This document shows positions 41,915-51,042 of a DNA stretch of 57,251 bases, in pieces. The stretch covers positions 1 through 57,251 of the forward strand of contig JAHDCG010000024.1 in assembly GCA_020629965.1 (NCBI GenBank), in the 5' to 3' direction. The notes under the pieces are model-generated. The model searched no databases. It was not told the DNA's origin and was given only the letters and a program-made list of their open reading frames with translations. Made by a program: the position numbers and the translations under genes. Within the stretch, counting starts at the first letter, position 1. Each line of letters starts with the position of its first letter. The stretch comes from Saprospiraceae bacterium. Lineage in GTDB: Bacteria > Bacteroidota > Bacteroidia > Chitinophagales > Saprospiraceae.

Positions 41915-42319
41915 ATGAAAAACTTACTCTTTCTCTTGACTTTATTCTCCGGCCTGCTGTTTACCTCTTGCAACGACGACGATGCAGCCGTACCGGATAA
42001 CGATTACCCCGTAACGGTCACGATTGTCAAGCCGCTTGCGGATGTCGATTTGCCGCTCAATACACCCGTCAACGTCAAGGTCGAAATGACCCACGAAACG
42101 GGCGGCACGGTACACAACGCAAGAATTCAAGTGCTGAAAGATGATGCGGTGATTGCGACCCTGATTAACACACAGGTGCAGCAGGAAGACGGAAATTACG
42201 TTTTCGTCAACACGATTTTTACGCCGACCACGGCAGGCACTTACACGCTGCGTGCGCGCTCGACCGATGAAAATGACGAGTCGCCCGTAGAGGCGGTGCG
42301 GGAGTTTGTGGTAGAGTAA
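41915..42319 (+). CDS. Small lipoprotein with Ig-like/cadherin-like fold
   Basis: The signal peptide ends in lipobox LFTSC (Cys19), followed by acidic NDDDAAVPDND. Residues 30-134 form predicted beta strands (VTVTIVKPLADVDLPLNTPV then GTYTLRARSTDENDES) of immunoglobulin-like type. It is similar to many small Bacteroidota surface lipoproteins without known function. A terminator follows. Confidence 0.72.
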   Translation: MKNLLFLLTLFSGLLFTSCNDDDAAVPDNDYPVTVTIVKPLADVDLPLNTPVNVKVEMTHETGGTVHNARIQVLKDDAVIATLINTQVQQEDGNYVFVNTIFTPTTAGTYTLRARSTDENDESPVEAVREFVVE

Positions 42320-42340
42320 CCGCGATTTTTAAGTTGTGGT

Positions 42341-42380
42341 AAAAAAAGGCGACCGTCGAGTATATCGGCGGTCGCTTTTT
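42341..42380. terminator. Bidirectional terminator after the lipoprotein gene
   Basis: AAAAAGGCGACCG pairs with CGGTCGCTTTTT around a small loop, with A- and T-runs at the ends. It separates convergent genes. Confidence 0.85.
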
Positions 42381-42384
42381 AGTT

Positions 42385-43812
42385 TTAAAATAAACTATCC
42401 AAAGTCAATTCTTTATCGACAAGCGCCGAGCGGTATTGATTACTCGCCAGACCGAAGGTAGTAATAAAATAAAGGAAAACCTGTTTTTTGGTATCCGTTG
42501 CGTCTTTAAAAACCGATATTTTCTTCGATAGATTTTCGAATTCGGCTTTAGAAATCGAGTATAGACTATTGCTGAATTTGACTTCAAAAAGATTGACGGT
42601 TTGGTCATTTCTGTCCAATACGAGGTCGATTTGCGCACCCTTTTCTTCCGTATTTCCTCTTTTATAAAAAGAAGAAAGTTCGGAGTAAATTCCTGTGATG
42701 CCGAGTGCCCGTTTAATCGACCCGATGTGTTTTAAACAGATATTTTCGAAAGCGTAACCGCTCCACGTTTTGAAGGCTTGCGTTTGACTTAAATGATTCC
42801 AAGTGTCTTCGCCCTGATAGGTGTTCTTTTCGATGAACTTCAAATAAAACAGAGAATATTCATCGGTCAATCGGTAAAGTTTATCCTTCTTTTTTTTGCC
42901 GAAAGGATAGTATTCACTGATAAAACCCGAATGCAACAGTTCTTCCGTAATGCGTGACAGTGTACCGCCTTCCGAGAGGTTTGTGGCTGCGTTCAGTTCG
43001 CGGCGCGTCAAACCCTGTCTTTTTTTCGCCAATGCCCGAATGATTTCGATATGTTTTTCGGCATTGGAAAAGAGAGCCGGGTACAATTTGTCAAACTCCG
43101 TGCGCAGCAATCCGGTGCGTGAAAAACAGATGCGATTGATATTTTCAACGGCACTTTCACCCTTTTCTACCGCTTCCAGATAGTGCGGAATGCCGCCCAT
43201 CGCCATGTACATTTGCACGATGTGATAACGGTCGAAGTTCAAATTTTTGCTGCGCAGGTACTCTTCCGTTTCCGACAGACTAAAAGGGTCTAAAATAATA
43301 TTTTTGGTAATGCGATTGTGCAGTCCGCCGCGATGATTAACCACTTTTTTTATCATCCAAGATGCCGCTGAACCACAAATGACGACTACAATATTTTTCT
43401 TGACCGCCCAGCTGTTCCAAAAGAAGCTCAGTCCCCGCAGAAAGCCCGATTTGTGAGTGGAAAGCCACGGTAATTCGTCTAAGAAGACGGTTTTCTTTTC
43501 GGATAAATCTAAGCTTTCGAGATAGTTAATCAGCAGGATAAAAGCCTCCATCCAATCTTTCGGAACTTTGAGAGGAATTGCGGACTTTGTGTATCGCTGC
43601 ATTTCAAAAGCAAAATTTGTCAGTTGCTCCTTAATCGGCGCATTTTGTATGCCCGTGACGGAAAAAACGACTCGCTCGGCAAAAAAGGTATCAATCAAAA
43701 AAGTCTTGCCGACGCGTCGCCTGCCGATGACGGAAATCATCTCGGCTTTATCGGAGTCCAATGCTTTTTGTAAAATTTTCAACTCCGCTTTTCTGCCCGT
43801 TATTTTTTGCAT
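42385..43812 (-). CDS. AAA ATPase with C-terminal DUF234 nuclease-like domain
   Basis: The 475-residue protein belongs to the archaeal-type ATP-binding family common in Bacteroidota. Walker A is GRRRVGKT near residue 30, Walker B is KTVFLDELPW near 110. A winged-helix segment follows (LTRRELNAATNLSEGGTLSRI, about 275-295). The C-terminal DUF234 region has GAQIDLVLDRNDQTVNLFEVKF, a PD-(D/E)XK-like D...EVK arrangement. The role is unknown; defence or mobile association is suggested. Its upstream region has 53-nt tandem repeats. Confidence 0.88.
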   Translation of the reverse strand: MQKITGRKAELKILQKALDSDKAEMISVIGRRRVGKTFLIDTFFAERVVFSVTGIQNAPIKEQLTNFAFEMQRYTKSAIPLKVPKDWMEAFILLINYLESLDLSEKKTVFLDELPWLSTHKSGFLRGLSFFWNSWAVKKNIVVVICGSAASWMIKKVVNHRGGLHNRITKNIILDPFSLSETEEYLRSKNLNFDRYHIVQMYMAMGGIPHYLEAVEKGESAVENINRICFSRTGLLRTEFDKLYPALFSNAEKHIEIIRALAKKRQGLTRRELNAATNLSEGGTLSRITEELLHSGFISEYYPFGKKKKDKLYRLTDEYSLFYLKFIEKNTYQGEDTWNHLSQTQAFKTWSGYAFENICLKHIGSIKRALGITGIYSELSSFYKRGNTEEKGAQIDLVLDRNDQTVNLFEVKFSNSLYSISKAEFENLSKKISVFKDATDTKKQVFLYFITTFGLASNQYRSALVDKELTLDSLF

Positions 43813-43824
43813 AATCGTTTATTC

Positions 43825-43946
43825 GTGGAAAAAATGTAGGTAAAAGTAGTACATTTTTCCGCCAAATAAAACTTATCGGTGGAAAAATCTACCCAAATAG
43901 ACCATATTTTTCCACCAAATAAATTTTATCTGCGGAAAAATCTATC
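43825..43946. repeat. 2.5 tandem 53-nt units with internal dyads upstream of the DUF234 gene
   Basis: ATTTTTCC(G/A)CCAAATAAA at 43853 and 43906 starts two units with a 53-nt period, each ending in (G/T)G(T/C)GGAAAAATCTA. The arms TTTTTCCGCC and GGTGGAAAAA form a dyad. A third half-unit (GTGGAAAAAATGTA) begins at 43825. The cluster sits directly before the ATPase start and touches the end of the MFS gene. An autoregulatory operator is inferred. Confidence 0.7.
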
Positions 43947-45111
43947 TGAAAAACGCTTTTCGCAGGGACAACACACCCATAACCGCCCCCGCACTCAAGA
44001 CTAAAAACAGACAGGAAAAATCGACAATCTCCGTCAGATTACCGAGCAACTGAATACTGAAAACCGTCAAAGCAAAGCCGACACAGTTTACTAAGGTTAG
44101 TGCCGTTCCCCGCGTTTCGGGTTGTGCATTTTGCGCGACTAGTGTGGAAAAAAGGGGAGAGTCCGCCACTACGGTCATTCCCCAAAAAATTAAAAAGACG
44201 AGATAAATGACAGACGAATTTTGTAAAAAGAAAAACGGCGAAAGCAAACAGCACAGACCCGACAGCGTTAAAAATCCCGCCGCCGTCCGTGCCGTACCGA
44301 GTCTTTTTGCGGCATAACCGCCGAGTACACAAGAGACCGCCCCGCTGCCGATGACGAGAAAAGCACTTTGCGAAACGTCTAAATTTTCGGTGAGATTTGT
44401 TGCATTGTAAGCCGAAATCGCCAAAGGCACAAAAGCCCAAAAGGCGTACAATTCCCACATGTGACCGAAGTAGCCGAAAGCCGCGCCGCGTAGTTTTTTG
44501 TCTTTAAATATTTGCAAAAAAAGACGCGGGTTGACACGTTGACTTGCTTTGCGAAACGGGCCGTTCGGTACGAAAAGCCACATCAGCAGTCCGCCGCCGA
44601 GAGCTAAACCGGAAACGGCAAGCAAGACCCCTTTCCACGGCAGTCCGCCCGAAAAACCGCGAATAAAATGCGGAAAGGCCGTACCCAAAACCAAAGCACC
44701 GACGAGCCAACCCAAAGATTTGCCGAGTCCGGCGGCAAAATAATCGGCGGCGATTTTCATACCGACGGGGTAGATGCCCGCCAAACAAAAGCCGGTCAAA
44801 AAGCGCAGCAGCAGCAAGCTGCCGAAAGTATTCCCTTCCCAAATTGCCGCCGCATTGAACACCGCGCCGCAGACCGCACTCCCCAGAAATACCCGCGCCG
44901 GCGGAAATCTGTCCGCCAACATTAACAACGCAAACACGAGTGTACCGACGATGAAACCGAACTGCACCGCCGAAGTCAAATGCCCCGGAGCGGAGGCGGG
45001 AAAACCGAACACGGCGGTCAGCTCCGGCAGGACGCTGTTGCCGGCAAACCACAGGGAAGTGCAGCAAAATTGGGAGAAGACGATGACGGGGAGGATGTGC
45101 TTTTTGTGCAT
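43942..45111 (-). CDS. Major facilitator superfamily transporter
   Basis: The 389-residue hydrophobic protein has about 12 membrane helices. MFS motif A survives weakly between helices 2 and 3 (ALLMLADRFPPARVFL), and a second-half counterpart is present (GGYAAKRLGTARTA). Helix 1 begins HILPVIVFSQFCCTSLWFAG, reminiscent of MFS drug/anion carriers related to YnfM. The substrate cannot be assigned. The gene ends next to the 53-nt repeats and lies 97 nt upstream of nothing coding before the restriction gene. Confidence 0.9.
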   Translation of the reverse strand: MHKKHILPVIVFSQFCCTSLWFAGNSVLPELTAVFGFPASAPGHLTSAVQFGFIVGTLVFALLMLADRFPPARVFLGSAVCGAVFNAAAIWEGNTFGSLLLLRFLTGFCLAGIYPVGMKIAADYFAAGLGKSLGWLVGALVLGTAFPHFIRGFSGGLPWKGVLLAVSGLALGGGLLMWLFVPNGPFRKASQRVNPRLFLQIFKDKKLRGAAFGYFGHMWELYAFWAFVPLAISAYNATNLTENLDVSQSAFLVIGSGAVSCVLGGYAAKRLGTARTAAGFLTLSGLCCLLSPFFFLQNSSVIYLVFLIFWGMTVVADSPLFSTLVAQNAQPETRGTALTLVNCVGFALTVFSIQLLGNLTEIVDFSCLFLVLSAGAVMGVLSLRKAFFR

Positions 45112-45208
45112 GAAAGACGCCGGGTTTGTCGCGTTTTTATATGACGATGGCGAAGAAGGGGGTAAGTGGAAGCGGTATCGAGGGCGGTGAAGTAAAGCAA
45201 GAATTTAA

Positions 45209-46288
45209 TTACTCGGAGAGTATTTCCTGCAATAACATTTGCATTCGCTTTTTCGTTGCGGGTTTAGCATTTATTTCATTTGCTGTATCTTGTAACGCCC
45301 CGACAAATTTTTGTTTTTCAATCGAGTCGGTTTTGAAAAGCATAATTTTTGCGTAACTCAAAATGTCTTGAAAAAGTATAAAAAAACCTTTCTGTTCATA
45401 TTTTTTCAGAGTCGCTTCAATCTTTTTTGCATTGTACTTCACGTTCTGCCCAAAAATAAATTGACCCTTTTTTGCGGAGTTTTTAATCATTTTGTCGAAG
45501 GCGTGTTGCACATCGTAGGAAGTAAAATCTTTATCTTTTACTTCAATCGCATAGGAAAAAACTCCGTTCCGAAATACATCTATGTCACCGATTTCTTGTG
45601 AGGAAACACCGCTTTGATTGATTTTGTGAGTGAGAACAGAATATGGCTCCTGCAAACCGAAATGATATATTTTTTCCAAGGCAGCTACTGTCAAAACTAA
45701 GTTTTCACCTTCATTCGATTGCTCACAAAATTTTGTGATGAACTCATAAATTTCAATCAAATCAGGATTATAGGCAGAGGTTTTCTCATTTATGATTCGC
45801 AATTTTTCTATCCTGTCGTGCAGATAATGTAACGCGCAAGCCAAATATGCTTTTGCTGCTGCGGAAGATTGTATTGTAGTAAAAATGTGAATGAGCGAGA
45901 GTAAAGCTTCTTTATCCTTTTCTCTGCGCACCGCATTCTTCGGACTTAGTTCCGTGAAACGAGCGGGTTTGTTCAGAAAGGGTTCGTTAGATCCTCCCAA
46001 TGCATTATGCAAAAAATCTTTTTCAAAAGGCACAACTACTTTATGACACAAACTTCTTGCGTCAAATGCTCCTTTTACCTCGGATCCGGCTTGCAGTGCT
46101 AAAGGATTAACGGCAGCGCTCGTTGCTTTCGCCAATAAACCGTTGACAAGAATATAACGGTACGTCTTGTGCGTTCCGTTCAGAATAGCTTCTATGCGTT
46201 CGCACAGGTCATCGTTTTTGGTGCAGCGCATTCTAAACGCTGCAAGCAGCACCTTTTCTGCCTGCCCTCTGTCAATTGAAATTGCCAT
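45209..46288 (-). CDS. SacI-family type II restriction endonuclease
   Basis: The 359-residue protein resembles the SacI restriction endonuclease family. Conserved features include YILVNGLLAKATSAAVNPLA near 45-65 and RSLCHKVVVPFEKDFL near 78-93. The PD-(D/E)XK-like active site is D235/D237 (IGDIDVFR) with E249-V-K251. SacI cuts GAGCTC; similar specificity here is an inference. The start overlaps the methyltransferase gene by 17 nt, the arrangement of a type II system. Confidence 0.82.
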   Translation of the reverse strand: MAISIDRGQAEKVLLAAFRMRCTKNDDLCERIEAILNGTHKTYRYILVNGLLAKATSAAVNPLALQAGSEVKGAFDARSLCHKVVVPFEKDFLHNALGGSNEPFLNKPARFTELSPKNAVRREKDKEALLSLIHIFTTIQSSAAAKAYLACALHYLHDRIEKLRIINEKTSAYNPDLIEIYEFITKFCEQSNEGENLVLTVAALEKIYHFGLQEPYSVLTHKINQSGVSSQEIGDIDVFRNGVFSYAIEVKDKDFTSYDVQHAFDKMIKNSAKKGQFIFGQNVKYNAKKIEATLKKYEQKGFFILFQDILSYAKIMLFKTDSIEKQKFVGALQDTANEINAKPATKKRMQMLLQEILSE

Positions 46289-47378
46289 GTGCTAATTCTA
46301 ATTGGTGAGGTAAAGCAATCATCAACCTGTTCACTTCATCTTGTAACAAGCAATCCATGACCATTTTTCCGATGCGATACCCTAAGTTACACGGCACGGC
46401 ATTTCCTATTTGCTTAAAAATCGCGGATTGAGAACCCCGCCAATCGTAACCGACCGGAAAGGTCTGTAACACTGCGGCTTCTTGATAAGTAAGTCTTCGC
46501 AACCTTGCGGGAACTTCCGGACAATCGCTCGTTTCCTTCCCTGCAAGGAGTCCGCGATGATAATTTTCTACCCAACTTTCTTTGTTTTCGTATAATTCGG
46601 CAGCATCGAGGATGGGTGTTTTATTTCCGCCCATCGAAGCGGGCAAAGTGGCGGAGTAATCGTCGATGCGTGTCGGTCTGCCCGCGCCGTTAAACAGCAT
46701 TCCGGCGTAAGCGGATTTGCGCATGACGGGTTTTGCGGCAAAAGTTATTTTGGCTTTGCAAAGCCCGGTATTATTGCCGGTACCGGCGCGGTCTAAAACG
46801 GAAAGCGACTCTCTGACGGTTTTCGCTCGTTTTTTATACGGTTCAAGCATTTGGTTTAAATCGGGAATCAGTATTCTGTTGGTCTTAAAGCCGATGAAGA
46901 AAACGCGGTATCTGTTTTGCGGTACATCGAAATCGGAAGCATTCAATACCACAAAATTCGCAGCATATCCGGCTGCACGAAATTTCTTTAAAAGAGCTTG
47001 ACGGAGCGGTTGCCATTTGCTTAAAGTACCGAGGGCTTTGACATTTTCCATGATGAAAGCATTCGGTTGAATTTCGGCAACCAATTCCGCAAAAGTCCAA
47101 ACGTGTTTGCTGCGCGGATCATCGGGGTTCATTTTGCCCGCCACGGAAAAACCCTGGCACGGCGGACCGCCGGCGATTAAATCTACCTTTCCTTTAAAAT
47201 TAAGCAGGTTGTTCTTATAATCGTCGATGTCGCCCTGTACAATATGTTTTCCGATGTTCGCAGCGTAAGTTTTACAAGCATTTTTATCGTAATCATTTGC
47301 AAAAACTACTTCAAAACCTGCCTCGGTCAATCCGACGTCGAGTCCGCCTGCTCCGGAAAATAAGGAAATAGCTTTCAT
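46272..47378 (-). CDS. DNA (cytosine-5) methyltransferase of the SacI-like system
   Basis: The 368-residue C5-methyltransferase protects host DNA from its partner endonuclease. Motif I is LFSGAGGLD (6-14), motif IV GGPPCQGFS with catalytic C74, motif VI MENVKALG, and motif X QIGNAVPCNLG. The target-recognition domain lies between about 190 and 300. The gene precedes the endonuclease by a 17-nt overlap, so the methyltransferase is made first. The target sequence is not readable directly. Confidence 0.93.
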   Translation of the reverse strand: MKAISLFSGAGGLDVGLTEAGFEVVFANDYDKNACKTYAANIGKHIVQGDIDDYKNNLLNFKGKVDLIAGGPPCQGFSVAGKMNPDDPRSKHVWTFAELVAEIQPNAFIMENVKALGTLSKWQPLRQALLKKFRAAGYAANFVVLNASDFDVPQNRYRVFFIGFKTNRILIPDLNQMLEPYKKRAKTVRESLSVLDRAGTGNNTGLCKAKITFAAKPVMRKSAYAGMLFNGAGRPTRIDDYSATLPASMGGNKTPILDAAELYENKESWVENYHRGLLAGKETSDCPEVPARLRRLTYQEAAVLQTFPVGYDWRGSQSAIFKQIGNAVPCNLGYRIGKMVMDCLLQDEVNRLMIALPHQLELAHGNFN

Positions 47379-47437
47379 TTGTTTGTCTTTACATTTTAGC
47401 GAAATAATACTTTCAAATCAGCCCGAAAAAACAGTAC

Positions 47438-49354
47438 CTACCCCGCAAACCTCCGCTCCAGCTCCTCCAAATCAATCGTCACAAAGCAATTCCGACCGCG
47501 CGGACTCTTGTACGGCACCGCGCAGGCAAATAATTTGTCCGTCAGCTCGCGCATTTCGTCGTCGGTCAGCGGGGTGCCGCGTTTGGTGGCGGCGGACTGT
47601 GCCATGCCGCGCGCGATATTCTCGCCGATATTCAGTTTAAAATCCACATTCATTTTTGCCTGCTCGATGAGGCTTTCGATGACGCGCTGCTCGTTAATGT
47701 TATTGCCCAAATCTGCCGGCACGCCGTTGATAACGAAGTTGGTTTGCCCGAATTGCTGAATGTCGAAACCGAGCCGGTTGATTTGCGGCAGCAGGTCTTT
47801 CAGCAGGTCGCCGTCGGCGGGGGAGAGGGTCAATGTGCGCGGGAAAAGCTCCTGCTGGGTGAGCGATTTTTTGTTTTCTAAAATGCCCAAATACTTTTCG
47901 TACAAGATGCGTTCGTGCGCCGCTTGTTGGTCGATGAGCAGGAAGCCCGACTTGATTTGACTGACGATGTAGGAGGCGTGAATCTGATACGGTGCCTTGC
48001 GCTGCTGCGAAAAAGTGCCGTCCTTATCATCCAATTCTTCGCCGGTCGAGGCGGACATGCCGCTCGCTATCGTCACCGAGCCGACCGGAGCCTCGTGCGC
48101 GGGCGGCGGCGGAGAAGAAGGCACCGGTTTATTTTCCAAACCTTCGTACAGCGACTGCCAATTTTTCAGATTGTTATCCGTATTACCGCGACTCGGCATG
48201 GTGTAATAATTACCGCCGGTGTCGGTGTTGCCGACCGTCTGACCGTTGTAATTGTCCTGCGGCGGGCGGGGTGTATTGCGCTCGCGCATGCCGCGTCCGT
48301 TGTTACCGAAACCCATTGCAGAGTTAATGCCCGCCTCGCTTTCAAAGTCTAAAGTCGGCACGATGCTGTACTGTCCGAGACCGTGGCGCACGGCGACTTT
48401 GAGGTAATTATAAATAATTTTTTCGTCCTCGAATTTAATTTCCTGCTTCGTCGGATGCACGTTAATGTCGATGCGCGCCGGGTCGATGTCCATGAAAATA
48501 ACGTACAAAGGATAGGTGTCTTTCGGCAATAAATCATCGTAAGCCGTATAAACCGCGTGGTTGAGGTAAGAACTTTTGATAAAGCGATTATTGACAAAAA
48601 AGTACTGCTCTCCGCGTGATTTTTTGGCAAATTCGGGCTTGCCGACAAATCCCTGAATGCGCAAAAAGTCCGTTTCTTCTTCAATCGGCACGAGTTTTTT
48701 ATTGGAGTGCGAACCGAAAACGGCGACGATGCGCTGACGAATTTTGCCCGCCGGCAAATGAAAAATCTCCTGTCCGTTATGATGCAGCGAAAAGAAAATA
48801 TCTTCGTGCGCGAGGGCGATGCGCTGAAATTCATCGAGAATATGACGAATTTCGACGGCGTTGGATTTCAAGAAATTACGTCGCGCCGGCACGTTATAAA
48901 ACAGGTTTTTGACCGAAATATTCGTCCCTTTGATACACTGACACGGCTCCTGCACGCGCACCTCCGAGCCTTCGATGACGAGGCGCGTACCGAGTTCTTC
49001 TTCTGCCGTGCGCGTCCGCATTTCTACCTGCGCGACGGCGGCGATAGATGCCATGGCTTCGCCCCGAAAACCCATGCTGCGTATTGCAAAGAGGTCTTGG
49101 GCGGCGCGAATTTTGGAGGTTGCGTGCCGCTCGTAGCACATCCGCGCGTCGGTTTCGGACATACCTTTTCCGTTGTCGATGACCTGCACGAGCGTTTTGC
49201 CCGCGTCTTTGACGATGAGTTTAATTTCGGTCGCTCCTGCATCAATCGAGTTTTCCAACAACTCTTTGACGATAGACGCCGGACGTTGAATAACTTCACC
49301 CGCCGCAATTTGATTGGCAATGGAATCGGGAAGAAGCTGAATGATATCAGCCAT
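47438..49354 (-). CDS. mutL: DNA mismatch repair protein MutL
   Basis: MutL links MutS mismatch recognition to excision. The N-terminal GHKL ATPase has NQIAAGEVIQRPASIVKELL (residues 13-32), DNGKGM and RGEAMASI. The C-terminal endonuclease motif reads DQQAAHERILYE, with Q where most nicking MutLs have H. The usual CPHGRP near the end is replaced by a degenerate KSPRGR. The 638-residue length is normal. A small membrane-protein gene lies upstream on the same strand (185-nt gap). Confidence 0.95.
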   Translation of the reverse strand: MADIIQLLPDSIANQIAAGEVIQRPASIVKELLENSIDAGATEIKLIVKDAGKTLVQVIDNGKGMSETDARMCYERHATSKIRAAQDLFAIRSMGFRGEAMASIAAVAQVEMRTRTAEEELGTRLVIEGSEVRVQEPCQCIKGTNISVKNLFYNVPARRNFLKSNAVEIRHILDEFQRIALAHEDIFFSLHHNGQEIFHLPAGKIRQRIVAVFGSHSNKKLVPIEEETDFLRIQGFVGKPEFAKKSRGEQYFFVNNRFIKSSYLNHAVYTAYDDLLPKDTYPLYVIFMDIDPARIDINVHPTKQEIKFEDEKIIYNYLKVAVRHGLGQYSIVPTLDFESEAGINSAMGFGNNGRGMRERNTPRPPQDNYNGQTVGNTDTGGNYYTMPSRGNTDNNLKNWQSLYEGLENKPVPSSPPPPAHEAPVGSVTIASGMSASTGEELDDKDGTFSQQRKAPYQIHASYIVSQIKSGFLLIDQQAAHERILYEKYLGILENKKSLTQQELFPRTLTLSPADGDLLKDLLPQINRLGFDIQQFGQTNFVINGVPADLGNNINEQRVIESLIEQAKMNVDFKLNIGENIARGMAQSAATKRGTPLTDDEMRELTDKLFACAVPYKSPRGRNCFVTIDLEELERRFAG

Positions 49355-49539
49355 AAGAGTGATTTAGACTTTAGACGTTAGATGTTAGACGTTAGACTGC
49401 TGTGTTAACTTGTACGTGATTTGTGAAAGGAAAAGTATTTCGGAACGAAATTAAATGTTACTCATTGTCAATTAGAGGAAGCTATGCAGCCTGAGACGCA
49501 AAGCAGTCTAAAATCTAATGTCTGACATCTAATATCTCC

Positions 49540-49869
49540 CTACAGCCCCAACGCCGGCAAATATACGTTAAGCGCGACATAGCAGATAAAAGAAAGCACG
49601 ATAATTAAGGCCAAGAGGATAAAATTGGAGCGGCGGGTTTCGCGCTGCCGCATTTTTGCCGCACCGAAATAGTCACCGCCGCCGCCGCGACCGTTGCGGT
49701 TAAATGCGCCCGTGATGCCTTCTTTGATAGCCTCCGGGTCATTATTTTTCAATCGCTCGAAGCGATTGATACGCTTTTCCAATTCTTCTTTTTTCGCGTC
49801 GTAAAAACGCGGTTTATATTCGTGCTTTTTGGGTTTGGGTAAATTGAACATCCTTCTGCCGAAAGCCAT
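49540..49869 (-). CDS. Small basic protein with one C-terminal membrane helix
   Basis: The 109-residue protein is basic at the N-terminus (FNLPKPKKHEYKPRFYD), has a Gly-rich patch (NRNGRGGGGDYFG), and ends with a helix (FILLALIIVLSFICYVALNVYL). I believe such proteins commonly lie beside mutL in Bacteroidota; no function is known. A promoter box is at 49906. Confidence 0.75.
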   Translation of the reverse strand: MAFGRRMFNLPKPKKHEYKPRFYDAKKEELEKRINRFERLKNNDPEAIKEGITGAFNRNGRGGGGDYFGAAKMRQRETRRSNFILLALIIVLSFICYVALNVYLPALGL

Positions 49870-50189
49870 AATTTGTATTTTTGATTGAGAAAATATCGCT
49901 TGTCGTAAAGATAGCGAGTTTTTAGGAGAGATGCGAAATCAAGGCAGTTTTGACGGACAAACAAGCAGCTTTTAACCGAAATTTAATAGTTACTTTTTGC
50001 ATCGAAACGTGTCATAAGAAGGAGTGAGCGGAAACTTCACCCGTGCGGTTTTAGGGTTGAAATTTTACGAAAAACACAAAAAAACCGACATTTTTTTTAT
50101 ATTGCACGCTGTCCGCCGCATAAGCAGACGGGCGCAAATTTATTTTCCGCACACGGAAAAATTCACAACTGAAAAAAACTAATCGTAAT
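49870..50189. other. Gap before the DUF937 gene, with promoter box and possible group II intron relic
   Basis: A -7 box for the upstream small gene reads TATCTTTA on the minus strand (49906-49913). Around 50019-50055 the sequence GGAGTGAGCGGAAACTTCAC and then CGTGCGGTTTTAGGG resembles a conserved segment seen in bacterial group II introns. The match is short and no reverse-transcriptase frame is near. Confidence 0.25.
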
Positions 50190-50813
50190 ATGGCAAATTT
50201 AATGGAAATGCTGCAAAGTCAAATGACGCCGCAGATGATTACACAACTCTCCCAAAAAATCGGCGGTGCAGACCGGGAGCAAACCGCTTTGGCAGCCAAC
50301 GGAATCTTAGCGGCACTGACCGGCGCATTAGCCAAAAATGCAACCAATGAAGAAGGTGTGCGTCAACTCGACAACGCCCTCGAACGCGACCACGACGGCA
50401 GCATCCTTGATAATTTTATGGACTTAATCGGCGGCAATCGTCAGCCGGAACCTCAACAGCAGCGCGCGATGAACGGCGCGGGCATTCTCAAGCACCTGCT
50501 CGGCGACCGTCAAAGCGGTGCAATGGATATGATAAGCAAAATGAGCGGTTTGGACTCCAACAAGACCGGCGGATTGATGCAAATGTTGGCACCGATGGTA
50601 CTCGGTATGCTCGGCAAGCAAAAACGCTCGCAGGGTTTGGATTTGGCGGGTTTGGCATCTTTGCTGTCGGGTACGGTGGCTTCCGAAAAACAACAAAACC
50701 CTGCCATGAGCTTGATTTCGGGCTTTTTAGACCAAAACAACGACGGCAATGTCATGGACGACGTAGCCGGTATGGGAATGAAAATGTTGGGCAACTTTTT
50801 TAAAAACCGCTAA
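50190..50813 (+). CDS. DUF937 domain protein
   Basis: The 207-residue protein begins with a helical domain of the DUF937/YidB type (MLQSQMTPQMITQLSQKIGG; TALAANGILAALTGALAKNA) and has two glycine- and methionine-rich regions with GxxMxGMxG-like turns. A calcium-like loop occurs near residue 183 (DQNNDGNVMDD). The function is unknown. The gene has a terminator behind it and lies apart from mutL, in the opposite direction. Confidence 0.83.
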   Translation: MANLMEMLQSQMTPQMITQLSQKIGGADREQTALAANGILAALTGALAKNATNEEGVRQLDNALERDHDGSILDNFMDLIGGNRQPEPQQQRAMNGAGILKHLLGDRQSGAMDMISKMSGLDSNKTGGLMQMLAPMVLGMLGKQKRSQGLDLAGLASLLSGTVASEKQQNPAMSLISGFLDQNNDGNVMDDVAGMGMKMLGNFFKNR

Positions 50814-50924
50814 GGACCGGTTGGTAGTTGATAGTTGATGGGAGGCTTTCGGGTTTTTTTAAGGATACTTTTATATCCTTTGACTTCGCTTTCTTTTTGC
50901 CGATTTGCTATTCACTGTTGCCAC

Positions 50925-50972
50925 AAAAAAAACGGTCATTTTTCCTTTGGAGGAGAAATGACCGTTTTTTAA
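50925..50972 (+). terminator. Strong terminator after the DUF937 gene
   Basis: A long stem (AAAACGGTCATTTTTCC with GGAGGAGAAATGACCGTTTT, a few bulges) is followed by T residues. It precedes the gene starting at 51043. Confidence 0.85.
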
Positions 50973-51042
50973 ATTTTTTTTGATTTTCTTACAACGGAAT
51001 TTTACCGACTGTACGCATTTACAAACCAAAAAACAACAAACC

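Noticed and set aside
43825-43946. CRISPR-like array
   Set aside because: Only about 2.5 units, the spacer-equivalent sequence is part of the repeat, and no cas gene is present.
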